From positions 1 through 25,219 of the forward strand of contig JBHJGX010000105.1 in assembly GCA_050331395.1 (NCBI GenBank): DNA of 25,219 nucleotides. Reading direction: 5' to 3'. Shown in pieces: positions 25,186 through 25,219 of this stretch. The notes below the pieces were generated by a model, which saw only the letters and a list, made by a program, of their open reading frames with translations, was not told the DNA's origin and did not search any database. Within the stretch, counting starts at the first letter, position 1, and the number at the start of each line of letters is the position of its first letter. Made by a program: the position numbers and the translations under genes. The stretch comes from Thermohalobaculum sp050331395 (GTDB taxonomy: Bacteria; Pseudomonadota; Alphaproteobacteria; Rhodobacterales; Rhodobacteraceae).

Positions 25186-25219
25186 TCCGGGTGCGGCGCG
25201 GGCCCGGCGGGCGGGGGAG
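25186..25219. other. Window end after tamB
   Basis: These are G/C-run sequence only, with no visible terminator or gene start. The composition resembles that of bases 1-110. Confidence 0.5.

Noticed and set aside
1..25219. CRISPR arrays, tRNA or rRNA genes, insertion sequences, prophage or defence genes
   Set aside because: No spaced direct repeats, cloverleaf-like segments, transposase motifs or defence-family motifs were seen on either strand.

Overview
The window is about 25 kb of very GC-rich chromosomal DNA with dense coding on both strands. It looks like a Gram-negative alphaproteobacterium, most likely of the Rhodobacterales type and perhaps marine. The reasons are the tamA-tamB pair, the rpsB-tsf operon with an acidic tail on S2, a leucine-catabolism gene pair, and a giant acidic exoprotein ending in a DUF4214-like region. 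I cannot name a genus. No integrase, transposase, tRNA, rRNA or CRISPR array is visible. The outermost bases and an internal patch (8355-8520, with 27 consecutive C) are low-complexity G/C sequence that may be poor assembly.

Layout. 111-1753 (+): hydroxymethylglutaryl-CoA lyase and a methylglutaconyl-CoA hydratase-like crotonase, overlapping as ATGA; together they catalyse the last steps of leucine breakdown. 1744-3429 (-): a membrane glycosyltransferase of the GT39/ArnT type, overlapping the hydratase tail to tail. 3544-6171 (+): aminopeptidase N. 6172-6497: a leader region with a foldable element just before rpsB. 6498-8354 (+): rpsB and tsf. 8355-8625: the C-tract followed by two hairpins. 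8626-9834 (+): an enolase-superfamily, galactonate-dehydratase-like enzyme. 9889-11729 (-): a two-gene operon of exported proteins, an unknown 212-residue protein followed by a V8/trypsin-like serine protease. 11974-18165 (-): a 2063-residue multidomain protein with a clear intrinsic terminator at 11930-11951. 18166-18517: divergent intergenic region with inverted repeats. 18518-25185 (+): tamA and tamB, overlapping as TGATG.

The most unusual items are these. The giant protein has a nested architecture: a phytase-like domain and a CHRD domain lie inside a propeller-type domain, a second CHRD lies inside a 5'-nucleotidase module, and the metallophosphatase has lost several histidines. TamA carries a lipobox in place of an ordinary signal peptide. 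TamB has a 72-residue internal tandem repeat. The rpsB leader can form a small three-way junction with an alternative fold, which is a candidate autoregulatory element. The exported protease is paired with an unrecognised exported partner.
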